This document shows positions 1-6,644 of a stretch of 9,899 nt of DNA, piece after piece. Where the stretch lies: NCBI GenBank assembly GCA_016202845.1, contig JACQNW010000042.1, positions 1-9,899 on the forward strand, written 5' to 3'. Below the pieces are notes generated by a model. That model did no database searches. It was not told the DNA's origin and was given only the letters and a program-made list of their open reading frames with translations. The stretch's first letter is position 1; every line of letters starts with the position of its first letter. A program made the translations under genes and the position numbers. This DNA comes from Candidatus Aenigmatarchaeota archaeon. Its GTDB lineage: Archaea; Aenigmatarchaeota; Aenigmatarchaeia; GW2011-AR5.

Positions 1-1
1 A

Positions 2-622
2 AAACCCATGATACCTGTTCACGGTAAACCTATTCTTGAACACCAGATAAACATGCTTAAAAAAAATGGAATTGATAATATATTTTTGGCCATAAACAGG
101 CAGCACGATGCCGTAAGAAATTATTTTGGCGATGGATCAAAAAACAGGGTTCGTATAAAGTATGTAGTTGAGGAAAAACCATTAGGGACAGCAGGCGCTT
201 TATCTTTGGTAAAAGATAAAATAAAAAATACTTTTGTCATGCTAAATGTTGATACCCTAATAAACCCAGATATCCAGGAAATGGCTGATTTTCACAGAAA
301 GCAGAATTCCGCTGCTACTGTTGTTCTTACAACTACATCAGATCCCACAAGCTTTGGGGTTGTCAAAATGAAAGGCGATAAAGTTTTGGATTTTGAAGAA
401 AAACCCAGAACAGCGTCTTCAAATCTTGTTAATGCGGGAATTTCTATAATGGATACAAAAGTTTTTAGTCTTGTAAGCGGAAAACTGATGATAAAAGATT
501 TGTTTGAAAAGTTATGCAAAGATGGACAACTATCAGGTTTTCTTCATGACGGTGAAGTTTTTGATGTTGGCACGAACCAAGGGTATGAAAAGGCAATTAA
601 ACAATGGAAGGATATAAAATGA
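2..622 (+). CDS. Sugar-1-phosphate nucleotidyltransferase, 5'-truncated by the window edge
   Basis: Enzyme of the NTP_transferase family, which joins a sugar-1-phosphate to an NTP to give a nucleotide sugar plus pyrophosphate in the cytoplasm. The frame is open to the window edge: codons 2-7 read Lys-Pro directly before Met-Ile-Pro-Val, matching the family's KPM.P..GKP.L signature. The Met at 8 is therefore internal, and roughly 20-25 N-terminal residues with the Gly-rich nucleotide-binding loop lie outside. Visible motifs are EEKPLGTAGAL, a metal-binding strand NVDTL (NGD is commoner), FGVV followed by FEEKP, the NAGI strand and the terminal FDVGT...YEKA. The stop overlaps the next gene (ATGA at 619-622), so the two are probably translationally coupled. 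The downstream HAD phosphatase suggests a phosphatase/nucleotidyltransferase pair as in heptose or mannose activation. The actual sugar cannot be read from the sequence. Confidence 0.88.
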   Translation, partial: KPMIPVHGKPILEHQINMLKKNGIDNIFLAINRQHDAVRNYFGDGSKNRVRIKYVVEEKPLGTAGALSLVKDKIKNTFVMLNVDTLINPDIQEMADFHRKQNSAATVVLTTTSDPTSFGVVKMKGDKVLDFEEKPRTASSNLVNAGISIMDTKVFSLVSGKLMIKDLFEKLCKDGQLSGFLHDGEVFDVGTNQGYEKAIKQWKDIK

Positions 623-1335
623 AAAACTTAAAAGGGGGCGTTTTTGACCTTGATGAAACATTGGTCATGGGAGCCGAAAGACTTCACTATTTAGGGTGGG
701 TTGAAGCCTTAAAAACTTATGGAGTACATTTTACAAAAAAAGATTACCTAACGTATGCGGGAAAAACAGGTAACGTAATAGACGAAGAATTAATTAGAGG
801 CTTTGGACTAGGAGCTTGTCGTGGTGACCTGCTATTAGTAAAGGATGCTGAAACAAGGAGGCTTTGCGAGTCGGAAAAAATAGAATTAATGCCTCACGCA
901 CCAGAAGCAGTTGAATTTTTCAAAAGAAGACGGCTGAAAACTGCTGTCGCAAGCGGTGCGCCGCGCAAAGAGGCAGAAGAAAAACTTAGGAAAACAGGCC
1001 TGCTCTCAAAATTTGATGTTGTTATTACAAGAGATGATGTTAGCAGGGGAAAGCCATACCCTGACGCTTACTTAATGGCTGCTGATAAATTAGAAATTGA
1101 GCCAGAACTGCTTGCAGGATTTGATGATACACAATATGGAATAGAATCGCAACAACGTGCTGGCATTGGATTACGTATTGCTGTTCCAACCGAATATTCA
1201 GAGCATCATGACTTTTCAAAAGCGCACGAAATTTTTGACAGTTTAAGAGGTGCAATAGAATATTTAGAAAGATCAGGGTTGTTTTATCAGAGAAGTGATG
1301 AAAAACAAGATAGATTCACGATAAATGCTAAATAA
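619..1335 (+). CDS. HAD-superfamily hydrolase (subfamily I, phosphoglycolate phosphatase/beta-phosphoglucomutase-like)
   Basis: A 238-aa haloacid-dehalogenase-type phosphohydrolase, probably acting on a small sugar phosphate. All four HAD motifs are visible. Motif I is FDLDET with nucleophile D10 and general acid D12. A helical cap (about 15-90) is inserted after motif I, as in subfamily I. Motif II is S112 in AVASGAP, motif III is K145 in GKPYPDAY, and motif IV is D169-D170 in GFDDTQYG, where FED is the commoner form. I chose the ATG at 619 because it overlaps the upstream stop; an in-frame ATG at 604 would add five residues and lie deep in the previous gene. The coupling argues for a shared sugar-nucleotide pathway. 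The last 15 residues are polar and unlike the family core. Substrate is unknown; phosphomutase activity is an alternative. Confidence 0.87.
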   Translation: MKNLKGGVFDLDETLVMGAERLHYLGWVEALKTYGVHFTKKDYLTYAGKTGNVIDEELIRGFGLGACRGDLLLVKDAETRRLCESEKIELMPHAPEAVEFFKRRRLKTAVASGAPRKEAEEKLRKTGLLSKFDVVITRDDVSRGKPYPDAYLMAADKLEIEPELLAGFDDTQYGIESQQRAGIGLRIAVPTEYSEHHDFSKAHEIFDSLRGAIEYLERSGLFYQRSDEKQDRFTINAK

Positions 1336-1351
1336 AAAACTCCAAATAATC

Positions 1352-1359
1352 TAATATAC
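1352..1359 (+). promoter_or_regulatory. TATA box for the gene at 1382
   Basis: TAATATAC is centred 26.5 nt before the ATG at 1382, in the 46-nt gap after the HAD gene. This spacing matches that of the TATA elements at 6637 and 7713, and there is no ribosome-binding site near 1382. The transcript is therefore probably leaderless, and this box begins a new transcription unit covering 1382-3576. Confidence 0.5.
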
Positions 1360-1381
1360 AACTTGCGTGCATTAGTGTAGC

Positions 1382-1993
1382 ATGAAAATAACAAAAAACT
1401 CCCAGTACAAGGGTGAAAAGTCCGCGCTTGTTTTAAAAATGCTTGATATTGCTGTTTCTAAAATTGGAATGATTCCTTTTGATATAGATTTTACTGTCGG
1501 CAGCAAGACAAAAGTTGAAGTCAAAGAGGATAAATTAATTATAGTTCTGGATTATTTTGATGCTTTCGTGCAGGAAAGCGACAAAAATGGAATTTACGCC
1601 CGTATACTTTTCCTCATTCATTTGGCCATAACAAAAAAATCCTTTTTAGGTTACCCTGAAATTCTTCAAAAAATCCTTTCAGGAAGAAGCATGTGCAAGC
1701 TTTTCAAAGACCAGGCTTTTTATGCAATGTTTATTGATACCATGAGTGTTTCTGGCATAAAAGATTTTGAACATTATATTGAAGCACTGGTGCCTTACAT
1801 TGTTTTTTCTTGTGTAGATAAATACAATGCAGACCTGCTTTATTCTGGCATATCCAGGCATATTGATCCGGTTGAGGGCTACGACAAAAAAGCAAAAAAG
1901 TTTCTTGCTGCGGTCTGCAGGCCTTTGGATACTCCTAGGGCAGTCAAGGAAGCTGTTAATTGCTACACAGAACTCCAAAAAATATATGCGTAG
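1382..1993 (+). CDS. Unrecognised 203-aa protein
   Basis: I do not recognise this family. It is a soluble-looking protein with no signal peptide and no convincing membrane segment. The N-terminal third alternates charged and beta-type residues (FDIDFTVGSKTKVEVKEDKL), and the rest looks mainly helical, with a hydrophobic helix ARILFLIHLAI around residues 74-84. I looked for a zincin-type HExxH in that helix and it is absent. Four Cys are scattered and do not form a zinc site. It starts at the only reasonable ATG, after a leaderless-type TATA box. The next gene follows 15 nt after its stop if that gene starts at 2009, so it probably heads an operon with the DUF2797 and metallo-beta-lactamase genes. 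Base composition and codon use resemble the neighbours. Confidence 0.75.
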   Translation: MKITKNSQYKGEKSALVLKMLDIAVSKIGMIPFDIDFTVGSKTKVEVKEDKLIIVLDYFDAFVQESDKNGIYARILFLIHLAITKKSFLGYPEILQKILSGRSMCKLFKDQAFYAMFIDTMSVSGIKDFEHYIEALVPYIVFSCVDKYNADLLYSGISRHIDPVEGYDKKAKKFLAAVCRPLDTPRAVKEAVNCYTELQKIYA

Positions 1994-2008
1994 GATTTTG
2001 TGATTTTT

Positions 2009-2899
2009 ATGCAGGTTTTAAAATACAAATGGGCAGATTTTGATACAATACCAAATCCTCAGATAACGATGAGCAGTGAAATGGGCATAACAAAAATGCA
2101 ACTGATCAGCAGGAATATTTCCCTTAAAATAGGCAAAAAGAGGTGCATAGGTTCTTTTGTCAATGGGAACCACAAGCCATGCCCCAATGAAGTGGCTGTT
2201 GAGGAAAGAGGCGAATTTTGCAACGCATGCGCGGCTGCGGATGACTATTGCATGTGCATAAGGTGTACAGGCGAGAAATGCATTAATGAAAAGCAGCGGA
2301 ATTCTTGCGAAAAAAGCTCTTATTTCATATACCTTGCGGCCTTTGACAATATGCTGAAAGTCGGCATTTCCCTTGACAGGAGAATAATGGAGCGTCTTAT
2401 AGAGCAGGGTGCAGATTTAGGTGCAAAGATAGCGCGCGTGCAGGATGGAATGGTTGTAAGGCAGATTGAGCAGCAGATAAAGAACCGGCTTGGTATTGTG
2501 GACAGGATAAGGGGTCATGACAAACAGAGATTGATATTTGGATCTCCAAACATAGCCGCATCAAACATCAGAAATGCAGTGTTAAAATTAAGGGCGAGTA
2601 TGTTTTTAGGCCCAAGCGGAGCCATGCAACCCTTCTCTAAATACATGCTTAACCAGCCCGAAATATACGACTTCAGAAAATACTACAACCTTGAAAGGGT
2701 GCCTTATACGCCACGACCTATACAACTAGCAGAGGGCAGCCTTGAAGGAACTTGTGTTGCAGCAAAAGGCAATGTTTTGATTTTTTCCAGCACCGTACCT
2801 AATGCCGAATCTTTGTACGCAGTTGCCGGGCACAGTGACTATTTCTCTATAAATGCACATGAATTGGTCGGCAGGGAAATAGAGCTATTAAATAATTGA
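2009..2899 (+). CDS. DUF2797 family protein (Cys-rich, GIY-YIG-like core)
   Basis: A 296-aa protein resembling DUF2797, a family of unknown function in archaea and actinobacteria. The order of parts fits: a Cys cluster (C46, C58, C71, C74, C81, C83, C86, C91, C100, numbered from the ATG at 2009) likely binding one or two zinc ions, then YFIYLA (105-110), a KVGIS strand (117-121) with R125, and an IEQGA segment. The Y.IYLA...KVG...R pattern resembles the GIY-YIG/T5orf172 fold, so nucleic-acid binding or cleavage is possible but unproven. The conserved Glu of GIY-YIG nucleases is not obvious; E153 in RQIEQQIKNR is one candidate. A GTG at 2000 would add three residues and has AGGA just upstream, so the start is uncertain. 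The stop lies in TTGA, which overlaps a possible TTG start of the next gene. Confidence 0.75.
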   Translation: MQVLKYKWADFDTIPNPQITMSSEMGITKMQLISRNISLKIGKKRCIGSFVNGNHKPCPNEVAVEERGEFCNACAAADDYCMCIRCTGEKCINEKQRNSCEKSSYFIYLAAFDNMLKVGISLDRRIMERLIEQGADLGAKIARVQDGMVVRQIEQQIKNRLGIVDRIRGHDKQRLIFGSPNIAASNIRNAVLKLRASMFLGPSGAMQPFSKYMLNQPEIYDFRKYYNLERVPYTPRPIQLAEGSLEGTCVAAKGNVLIFSSTVPNAESLYAVAGHSDYFSINAHELVGREIELLNN

Positions 2900-2916
2900 C
2901 TGTGCAAATAAATAGC

Positions 2917-3576
2917 ATGCAGGTTTATTCAGGCATATATCTGATAAGCGGCGTTACTTCTAACATTTACATTATTGACGGGGAAGTTATTGTAGACGCT
3001 GGCACAGGCGAGAATTTTGCCGAAGTTAAAAAAGAGATAGAGGAAAAATTTAATCCAAAGGACCTCAAAACACTTGTGAACACTCATTATCATTATGATC
3101 ATACGGGCGGCAGCAAAAAATTCCGTGACTGGCTGAAGCTTGATGTTGTTATCCACAAGATGGACAAGGATTTTGTTGAAAAAGCAGACACACTTGCGGA
3201 AAAATTCTCGGCAAAAGCAAGAATAATGACTATCGATAACACTGTAAAAGAAGGCCAGATGATTGTTACCAGAAATTTCAGGTTTCAGGTCATTCACACG
3301 CCTGGACATACGCCAGGATCTATTTGCCTCTATGACCCAGAGCATAAAATTCTTTTCTCAGGAGACACTATGTCAAATTCAGGCGTAGGCAGGACTGATT
3401 TGCCAAATTCAGACAGGACTTTGCTTCTAAATTCATTGAAAAAAATTTCCAGTTTAAGTGTAAATTATTTGCTTCCTGGGCATGGTCCTCCAAGGGTTGG
3501 AGGAATAGATTTCTATATTAAGCAGCTTATCAATGCCATGGAAAACAACAGGGATGCTGTAGCAAAAGAGATTTAA
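2917..3576 (+). CDS. Metallo-beta-lactamase-fold hydrolase (glyoxalase II-like)
   Basis: A 219-aa single-domain zinc hydrolase with the full metal-binding set: H57, H59, D61 and H62 in THYHYDH, H131 in HTPGHTPGS, bridging D150 in FSGDT, and H189 in LPGHG. The HTPGHTPGS...GHGPP pattern places it near glyoxalase II and related thioester or lactone hydrolases rather than the RNA-cleaving beta-CASP branch, because no beta-CASP domain is present. Substrate is unknown. The ATG at 2917 gives the usual short lead before the first strand (GIYLISG). Two upstream in-frame starts are possible, a GTG at 2902 and a TTG at 2896 overlapping the previous stop, and none has a clear ribosome site. It probably shares a transcript with the DUF2797 gene, whose stop is 17 nt before the chosen ATG. 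Confidence 0.88.
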   Translation: MQVYSGIYLISGVTSNIYIIDGEVIVDAGTGENFAEVKKEIEEKFNPKDLKTLVNTHYHYDHTGGSKKFRDWLKLDVVIHKMDKDFVEKADTLAEKFSAKARIMTIDNTVKEGQMIVTRNFRFQVIHTPGHTPGSICLYDPEHKILFSGDTMSNSGVGRTDLPNSDRTLLLNSLKKISSLSVNYLLPGHGPPRVGGIDFYIKQLINAMENNRDAVAKEI

Positions 3577-3596
3577 TTCCATAATTTTACGATACA

Positions 3597-3630
3597 AATT
3601 TAAGCTTGTAAGTTTATCTAATTTTAGTGA
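3597..3630 (+). promoter_or_regulatory. Possible hsp20 promoter and ribosome-binding site
   Basis: The 59-nt gap before Hsp20 is very AT-rich. The AATTTAAG stretch around 3598-3604 could be a TATA element that would start RNA near 3628. GTGA at 3627-3630, five bases before the ATG at 3636, matches the archaeal anti-Shine-Dalgarno. The two readings compete, because the ribosome site would sit at the very RNA 5' end. The TTTATCTA at 3613-3620 is too close to the ATG to serve a leaderless start. Confidence 0.3.
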
Positions 3631-3635
3631 TTTAA

Positions 3636-4103
3636 ATGTCAAAAAAGAATGTGCGAGATTTCAAGTACTTCTGGGAAGAGGGGCAAAAAACAGCAGCGGA
3701 TAAAATAGAGAAAGCGCAGAAAATTGCAAAGCATTTTCTTGAAGAGCCTTTTGAGTTCATAGCAATAAGGCAGGCATTTCCAGTCAATATTTCTGAAACA
3801 AATGATGATGTGATAGTTGAGGGGCATTTGCCAGGCTTCAAAAAAGGTGAAATAAAGGTCGAGGTGACAGAAGATGCTGTTCACATAAGCGCGCACAAAA
3901 AGAGAGCTTCTGCACAAAAAGGCAGGGGCTATTACATACAGGAAGCTGGCTCTGCTTCTGTAAGCAGGTCTTTTACGCTCCCGGCCAATGTGGATACTAA
4001 AAAAGTCGAAGCCAAGCTTGAAGACGGCATACTTCATATTAAGATGGCAAAACTGCACCCGGGCAAAAAGAAAAGGCGCATTGACATAAGAGAGGAAGAA
4101 TAA
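3636..4103 (+). CDS. hsp20: Small heat-shock protein, Hsp20/alpha-crystallin family
   Basis: A 155-aa cytoplasmic ATP-independent chaperone that holds unfolding proteins in large oligomers. Residues 1-45 are a charged, helical N-terminal arm. The alpha-crystallin domain runs from about 46 (FPVNISETNDDVIVEGHLPGF) to 140 and includes the conserved signature LEDGILHIKM near its end. The I-x-I motif that docks into neighbouring subunits is present as I149-D150-I151, just before the acidic tail. Length is typical for archaeal Hsp20. The gene appears to be a single unit, separated by 59 nt from the upstream hydrolase and convergent with rtcA. Its 3' flank holds the cloverleaf-like structure at 4133-4242, which may be part of its 3' untranslated region. 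Confidence 0.93.
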   Translation: MSKKNVRDFKYFWEEGQKTAADKIEKAQKIAKHFLEEPFEFIAIRQAFPVNISETNDDVIVEGHLPGFKKGEIKVEVTEDAVHISAHKKRASAQKGRGYYIQEAGSASVSRSFTLPANVDTKKVEAKLEDGILHIKMAKLHPGKKKRRIDIREEE

Positions 4104-4132
4104 ATTAGAGCTGTACAGAATGACAGATTATT

Positions 4133-4242
4133 ATTTTGAAGTTCCTGAAAGCACACTGGCTTTAGCCGTGTGATGCTTTGAAAAGCAAGGCTTTTCATGC
4201 ATAGGCGACGTAGTCGCCATATGAAGACAGGAATTTCGAAAT
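4133..4242 (+). ncRNA. Candidate structured RNA: four-way, cloverleaf-like fold
   Basis: This fills most of the 166-nt gap between convergent hsp20 and rtcA. A closing helix pairs 4133-4147 (ATTTTGAAGTTCCTG) with 4228-4242 (CAGGAATTTCGAAAT) over 15 continuous pairs, two of them wobbles. Inside are three adjacent hairpins: 4152-4172 (CACAC, bulged T, GGC; loop TTTA), 4173-4202 (ATGC plus an eight-pair stem around GAAAAGC; loop AAG) and 4204-4218 (GGCGAC/GTCGCC; loop GTA). Junction linkers are 4, 0, 1 and 9 nt. Both wobbles (T4137.G4238 and G4141.T4234) are G.U in RNA read from the + strand but would be A.C mismatches from the - strand, which supports + strand transcription. It is not a tRNA: arm lengths, anticodon loop and T-loop do not fit. 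It could be an hsp20 3' UTR element, an independent ncRNA, or a small palindromic transposable element. Confidence 0.5.
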
Positions 4243-4250
4243 TGATGCAC

Positions 4251-4255
4251 AAAAA
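4251..4255 (-). terminator. Possible rtcA terminator (T5 on the - strand)
   Basis: AAAAA on the + strand reads as TTTTT on the - strand, starting 15 nt after the rtcA stop. Archaeal RNA polymerase can stop at short oligo-T tracts without a hairpin. The tract is short, so the call is weak. Confidence 0.3.
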
Positions 4256-4269
4256 CCTGTTTCTTGCAA

Positions 4270-5295
4270 TCAGGTTGTATGATGGCATCTTATTTTTTTA
4301 TTCTCAATTTCAAATTTTACCGGCAGGAACTGTTCTATTGTCCATATATTAGTTTCTGTATGTTTTGTAAGATGGCCGACTCTTATCTTGCTTTCTCCGT
4401 TTTCACAAGCCAAAGCCATATATGGCAGCAGCTGGTCTTCTGCATGTTCGTCAACAGCGCCATCAGAATTTATTTGCTTTAACAGTTGCTGTGCAGATTC
4501 TTTTCCCACATCTTCTGCTTTTTTCCTGATTTCCCCCAATGCGTCTGCGCCAAGAATAGTATTTTCATAAACAGCCTGTAAGTCCAGAGCACTGCCAGGA
4601 TTTTCTGTTTCTACATACATAGGTTCAATGCAGATGATATTACAATCAATTTTGCCCCTTAGAAATGATTCTGCTGATTTTGCCTGCCTTTCAGCAACTT
4701 TTTTTTCTTTCAGTAAAACTGAAGCATGTGAAGTCCCTTGTATAGAAATTAATTTCCCCCTTTCTTCCATAATAATTGGCTTTAATTTTGTAGGTTCTAT
4801 TTCCATCCTGATTTTTGCACCACCTTTAGGATAGTAACCAAATTTGTCTACAAATATGTCAGCTTTGTAATCCATTTTACTCAGCAACGGCAATAAAACA
4901 TTTTTTATATAAAGCGCAGGCGCAGCCCATTTGCCATTCGTAGCCCCGCCGTTTATGTGTATGTTTACAATATCACCAGTAGCAATCATCAATCCTTGCA
5001 AAACAAGTCCAACAGAACCTGCAGTAGGTATGTTTATCGCTATGTTGCCACCCCTTATATCACCTGGTTCAAAGACCAGCTCAGTATTTCCTTGTTTCAA
5101 ACCGGTAACTTTTGCATCACAAAGCTTGGACAAGGCTTCTATTGCAGCAATATGCTGGGCCTGCAGGCCAGGATTTGGTCTGCCTTTTCGTATGTTTGTT
5201 ATTTTTACAGCCTTTCCAGTAACAGCAGAAAGTGCGCATGACGTTCTAATTATCTGACCGCCACCCTCTAAATGATCACCTGGAATCTCAATCAT
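4270..5295 (-). CDS. rtcA: RNA 3'-terminal phosphate cyclase
   Basis: A 341-aa enzyme that uses ATP, through a covalent histidine-AMP, to convert an RNA 3'-phosphate into a 2',3'-cyclic phosphate. The N-terminus carries the family signature (LEGGGQIIRTS, residues 9-19, then RKGRPNPGLQAQH). A glycine-rich nucleotide segment and the domain-2 insert follow in order. Near the C-terminus, KHTETNIWTIEQFLP places H312 where the E. coli enzyme has its adenylated His309 (compare HALTN...ERFLP). Length is normal for the family. The ATG at 5295 gives the standard MIEI lead-in. It lies 56 nt downstream of the aCPSF2 ribonuclease on the same strand, so both act in RNA end-processing and may be co-transcribed. 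A possible own TATA box is present in the gap. Confidence 0.95.
   Translation of the reverse strand: MIEIPGDHLEGGGQIIRTSCALSAVTGKAVKITNIRKGRPNPGLQAQHIAAIEALSKLCDAKVTGLKQGNTELVFEPGDIRGGNIAINIPTAGSVGLVLQGLMIATGDIVNIHINGGATNGKWAAPALYIKNVLLPLLSKMDYKADIFVDKFGYYPKGGAKIRMEIEPTKLKPIIMEERGKLISIQGTSHASVLLKEKKVAERQAKSAESFLRGKIDCNIICIEPMYVETENPGSALDLQAVYENTILGADALGEIRKKAEDVGKESAQQLLKQINSDGAVDEHAEDQLLPYMALACENGESKIRVGHLTKHTETNIWTIEQFLPVKFEIENKKIRCHHTT
4293..4299 (+). terminator. Possible + strand terminator (T7)
   Basis: A run of seven T on the + strand lies inside the 3' end of rtcA, about 50 nt past the cloverleaf-like fold. It could stop transcription coming from hsp20. It also encodes Lys and Ile codons of rtcA on the other strand, so it may be coincidental. 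Confidence 0.3.
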
Positions 5296-5319
5296 TAAAG
5301 AGAAACTAGCATCCCAAAG

Positions 5320-5346
5320 ATTAAAAACACAGCAAGGATTATTGCT
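5320..5346 (-). promoter_or_regulatory. Gap between aCPSF2 and rtcA: weak hairpin plus T-tract or rtcA TATA box
   Basis: On the - strand, AGCAA/TTGCT (5342-5346 with 5331-5335) forms a short hairpin just past the ribonuclease stop. It is followed by TTTTTAAT (5320-5327). The T-tract could end the upstream transcript. The same TTTTTAAT is centred about 28 nt before the rtcA ATG and could be a TATA box for a leaderless rtcA RNA. The two roles cannot be separated by eye. Confidence 0.3.
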
Positions 5347-5351
5347 TAAAC

Positions 5352-6608
5352 TTATAATCTTATTGTTTCTCCGTTTCTTGGTGCTATGGCCTCTATGTAG
5401 AATTCCTTTTCAATGTCTTTTGCAAAAGCCTCGCAGTTGTCCCCGTGCACGGCAACGACTGTTTTAGGTTTAAGGTCTTCTATTATTTTAAAAAGTCCTT
5501 TCCTGTCCGTGTGCGCGCTTAAATCAAATTGTTCTACCCTGCATTTGACTTTGTACTTTTCTTCCCCGTTGTCAAATGAGCCTGTCTCCATAAGCTTTCT
5601 TCCAGGAGTCCCGGGAATGAGGAAACCGCTGAAAATAACCTTGTTGTCAGGGTTGTCTTTTATGTGCCGAAGATAGTGAACAGTGGGACCTCCTGTAAGC
5701 ATGCCTGAGGTTGCAACAATTATTGGAAACTTCATCATTGCATGCTGTCTCTCATCCTTGTCTTTTATTATTTTTACTTTGTCAAGCACACGCCTGAACC
5801 TTTTTGCGTCCTTGATTTTTGCACTGTAATTACTGACAATTTCACACGCAAGCTTTGCCATTCCGTCTAGGGCAATAATGTCAGCGTACTCTTCAAGCAT
5901 CATGATCATCTCCTGTGATCTGCCGACTGCAAAAACAGGTATTAGTGCCTGGGTGCCGCTTGCAATACACTCTTCCACGCTTTCCTTGAATTTTTTTATT
6001 TCCTTTTTTCTTTCAGGATGGTTCTTGAATGCGTAAGTAGACTCCATTATAAGTATGTCAGCTTTTTTTGGAAGCATGCAGCTGGTGAGTAGATTGCTTT
6101 CCAATGTTTGTATGTCCCCTGTGTAGAAAATTTCTTTGTTTTCTTTCCTGAGCATTATGCCTGAGCTGCCTGGTATGTGCCCGGCATTGAAAAGTTCGCA
6201 CGAGAAGCCTGACGCAACAAATTTTTCCCTGTAGTTCACGAATTTTGTGCTTTCTATCATTCTTTTTAGCTCGTGCTTTCCAAAAGGCAGCGTGTATTTG
6301 TTTCTTTGAGCTATCTTGATGGAATCTTTTATCAGCATTGAAGTGAGCTCTAGAGACACGTCAGTCATGAATGCAGGCATTTTTTTCTTCCTGAAAAGAG
6401 CAGGCAGGCCGCCGCAATGGTCCAGATGAGCATGCGAGATTATTGCAGCATTAACCTCCTTTTCTATTGGATAAGCCGGTTGTCTTGTTTCCAGGTCTGA
6501 CGGGTCATTTATCTTCATGCCGTAGTCCATGACGATTTTCTTGTCAGATTCAATCATTATGGCGCTTTTGCCGACCTCTCTTCCCGCTCCGAGCATTGTA
6601 AGTTTCAT
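5352..6608 (-). CDS. Beta-CASP metallo-beta-lactamase ribonuclease, aCPSF2 type
   Basis: A 418-aa RNA-cleaving enzyme of the archaeal CPSF family, homologous to eukaryotic CPSF73 and involved in RNA 3'-end processing or decay. Zinc ligands and motifs appear in order: HAHLDH (59-64), H144 in AGHIPGSSG, D165 in YTGDIQ, the ESTYA segment (189-193), the beta-CASP motifs around VFAVGRSQE (225-233) and SGMLTGGP (301-308), SAHTD with H366, and VHGD with H388. Archaeal CPSF1 carries N-terminal KH domains; these are absent here, which points to aCPSF2. Its length and MKLTMLGAGREVGKSA start fit that class. A GTG at 6617 would extend it by three residues, but the TATA box at 6636-6644 predicts RNA starting near 6614, downstream of that GTG. 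That favours the ATG at 6608. rtcA follows on the same strand. Confidence 0.92.
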   Translation of the reverse strand: MKLTMLGAGREVGKSAIMIESDKKIVMDYGMKINDPSDLETRQPAYPIEKEVNAAIISHAHLDHCGGLPALFRKKKMPAFMTDVSLELTSMLIKDSIKIAQRNKYTLPFGKHELKRMIESTKFVNYREKFVASGFSCELFNAGHIPGSSGIMLRKENKEIFYTGDIQTLESNLLTSCMLPKKADILIMESTYAFKNHPERKKEIKKFKESVEECIASGTQALIPVFAVGRSQEMIMMLEEYADIIALDGMAKLACEIVSNYSAKIKDAKRFRRVLDKVKIIKDKDERQHAMMKFPIIVATSGMLTGGPTVHYLRHIKDNPDNKVIFSGFLIPGTPGRKLMETGSFDNGEEKYKVKCRVEQFDLSAHTDRKGLFKIIEDLKPKTVVAVHGDNCEAFAKDIEKEFYIEAIAPRNGETIRL

Positions 6609-6635
6609 TTTAGTCACAATAAATTTGCAAGATAA

Positions 6636-6644
6636 GTATATAAA
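6636..6644. promoter_or_regulatory. Shared divergent TATA element
   Basis: GTATATAAA on the + strand is TTTATATAC on the - strand, a good archaeal TATA box in both directions. The + strand core TATATAAA (6637-6644) is centred 26.5 nt before the ATG at 6667, implying a leaderless HTH-MNT transcript. On the - strand it predicts a start near 6614, six bases before the aCPSF2 ATG at 6608. The intergenic region is 58 nt and holds no second good box for either gene. Confidence 0.6.

Noticed and set aside
1679..1978. - strand ORF of 99 codons
   Set aside because: It is antisense to the 203-aa gene, which has a promoter, good spacing to its neighbour and a more protein-like composition.
2929..3345. 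- strand ORF of 138 codons
   Set aside because: It is antisense to the metallo-beta-lactamase gene, which has all its zinc ligands.
3639..4058. - strand ORF of 139 codons
   Set aside because: It is the mirror frame of hsp20, whose alpha-crystallin domain and IxI motif are clear.
4133..4242. tRNA gene suggested by the cloverleaf shape
   Set aside because: The closing helix is 15 pairs instead of 7, the arm loops are 3-4 nt instead of 7, and there is no T-loop sequence, anticodon loop or CCA-type end.
4264..4482. + strand ORF of 72 codons, with others at 4388, 4628, 4931 and 4957
   Set aside because: All lie antisense within rtcA, which has a full family match on the - strand. They are Cys/Ser/Phe-rich, as expected of shadow frames.
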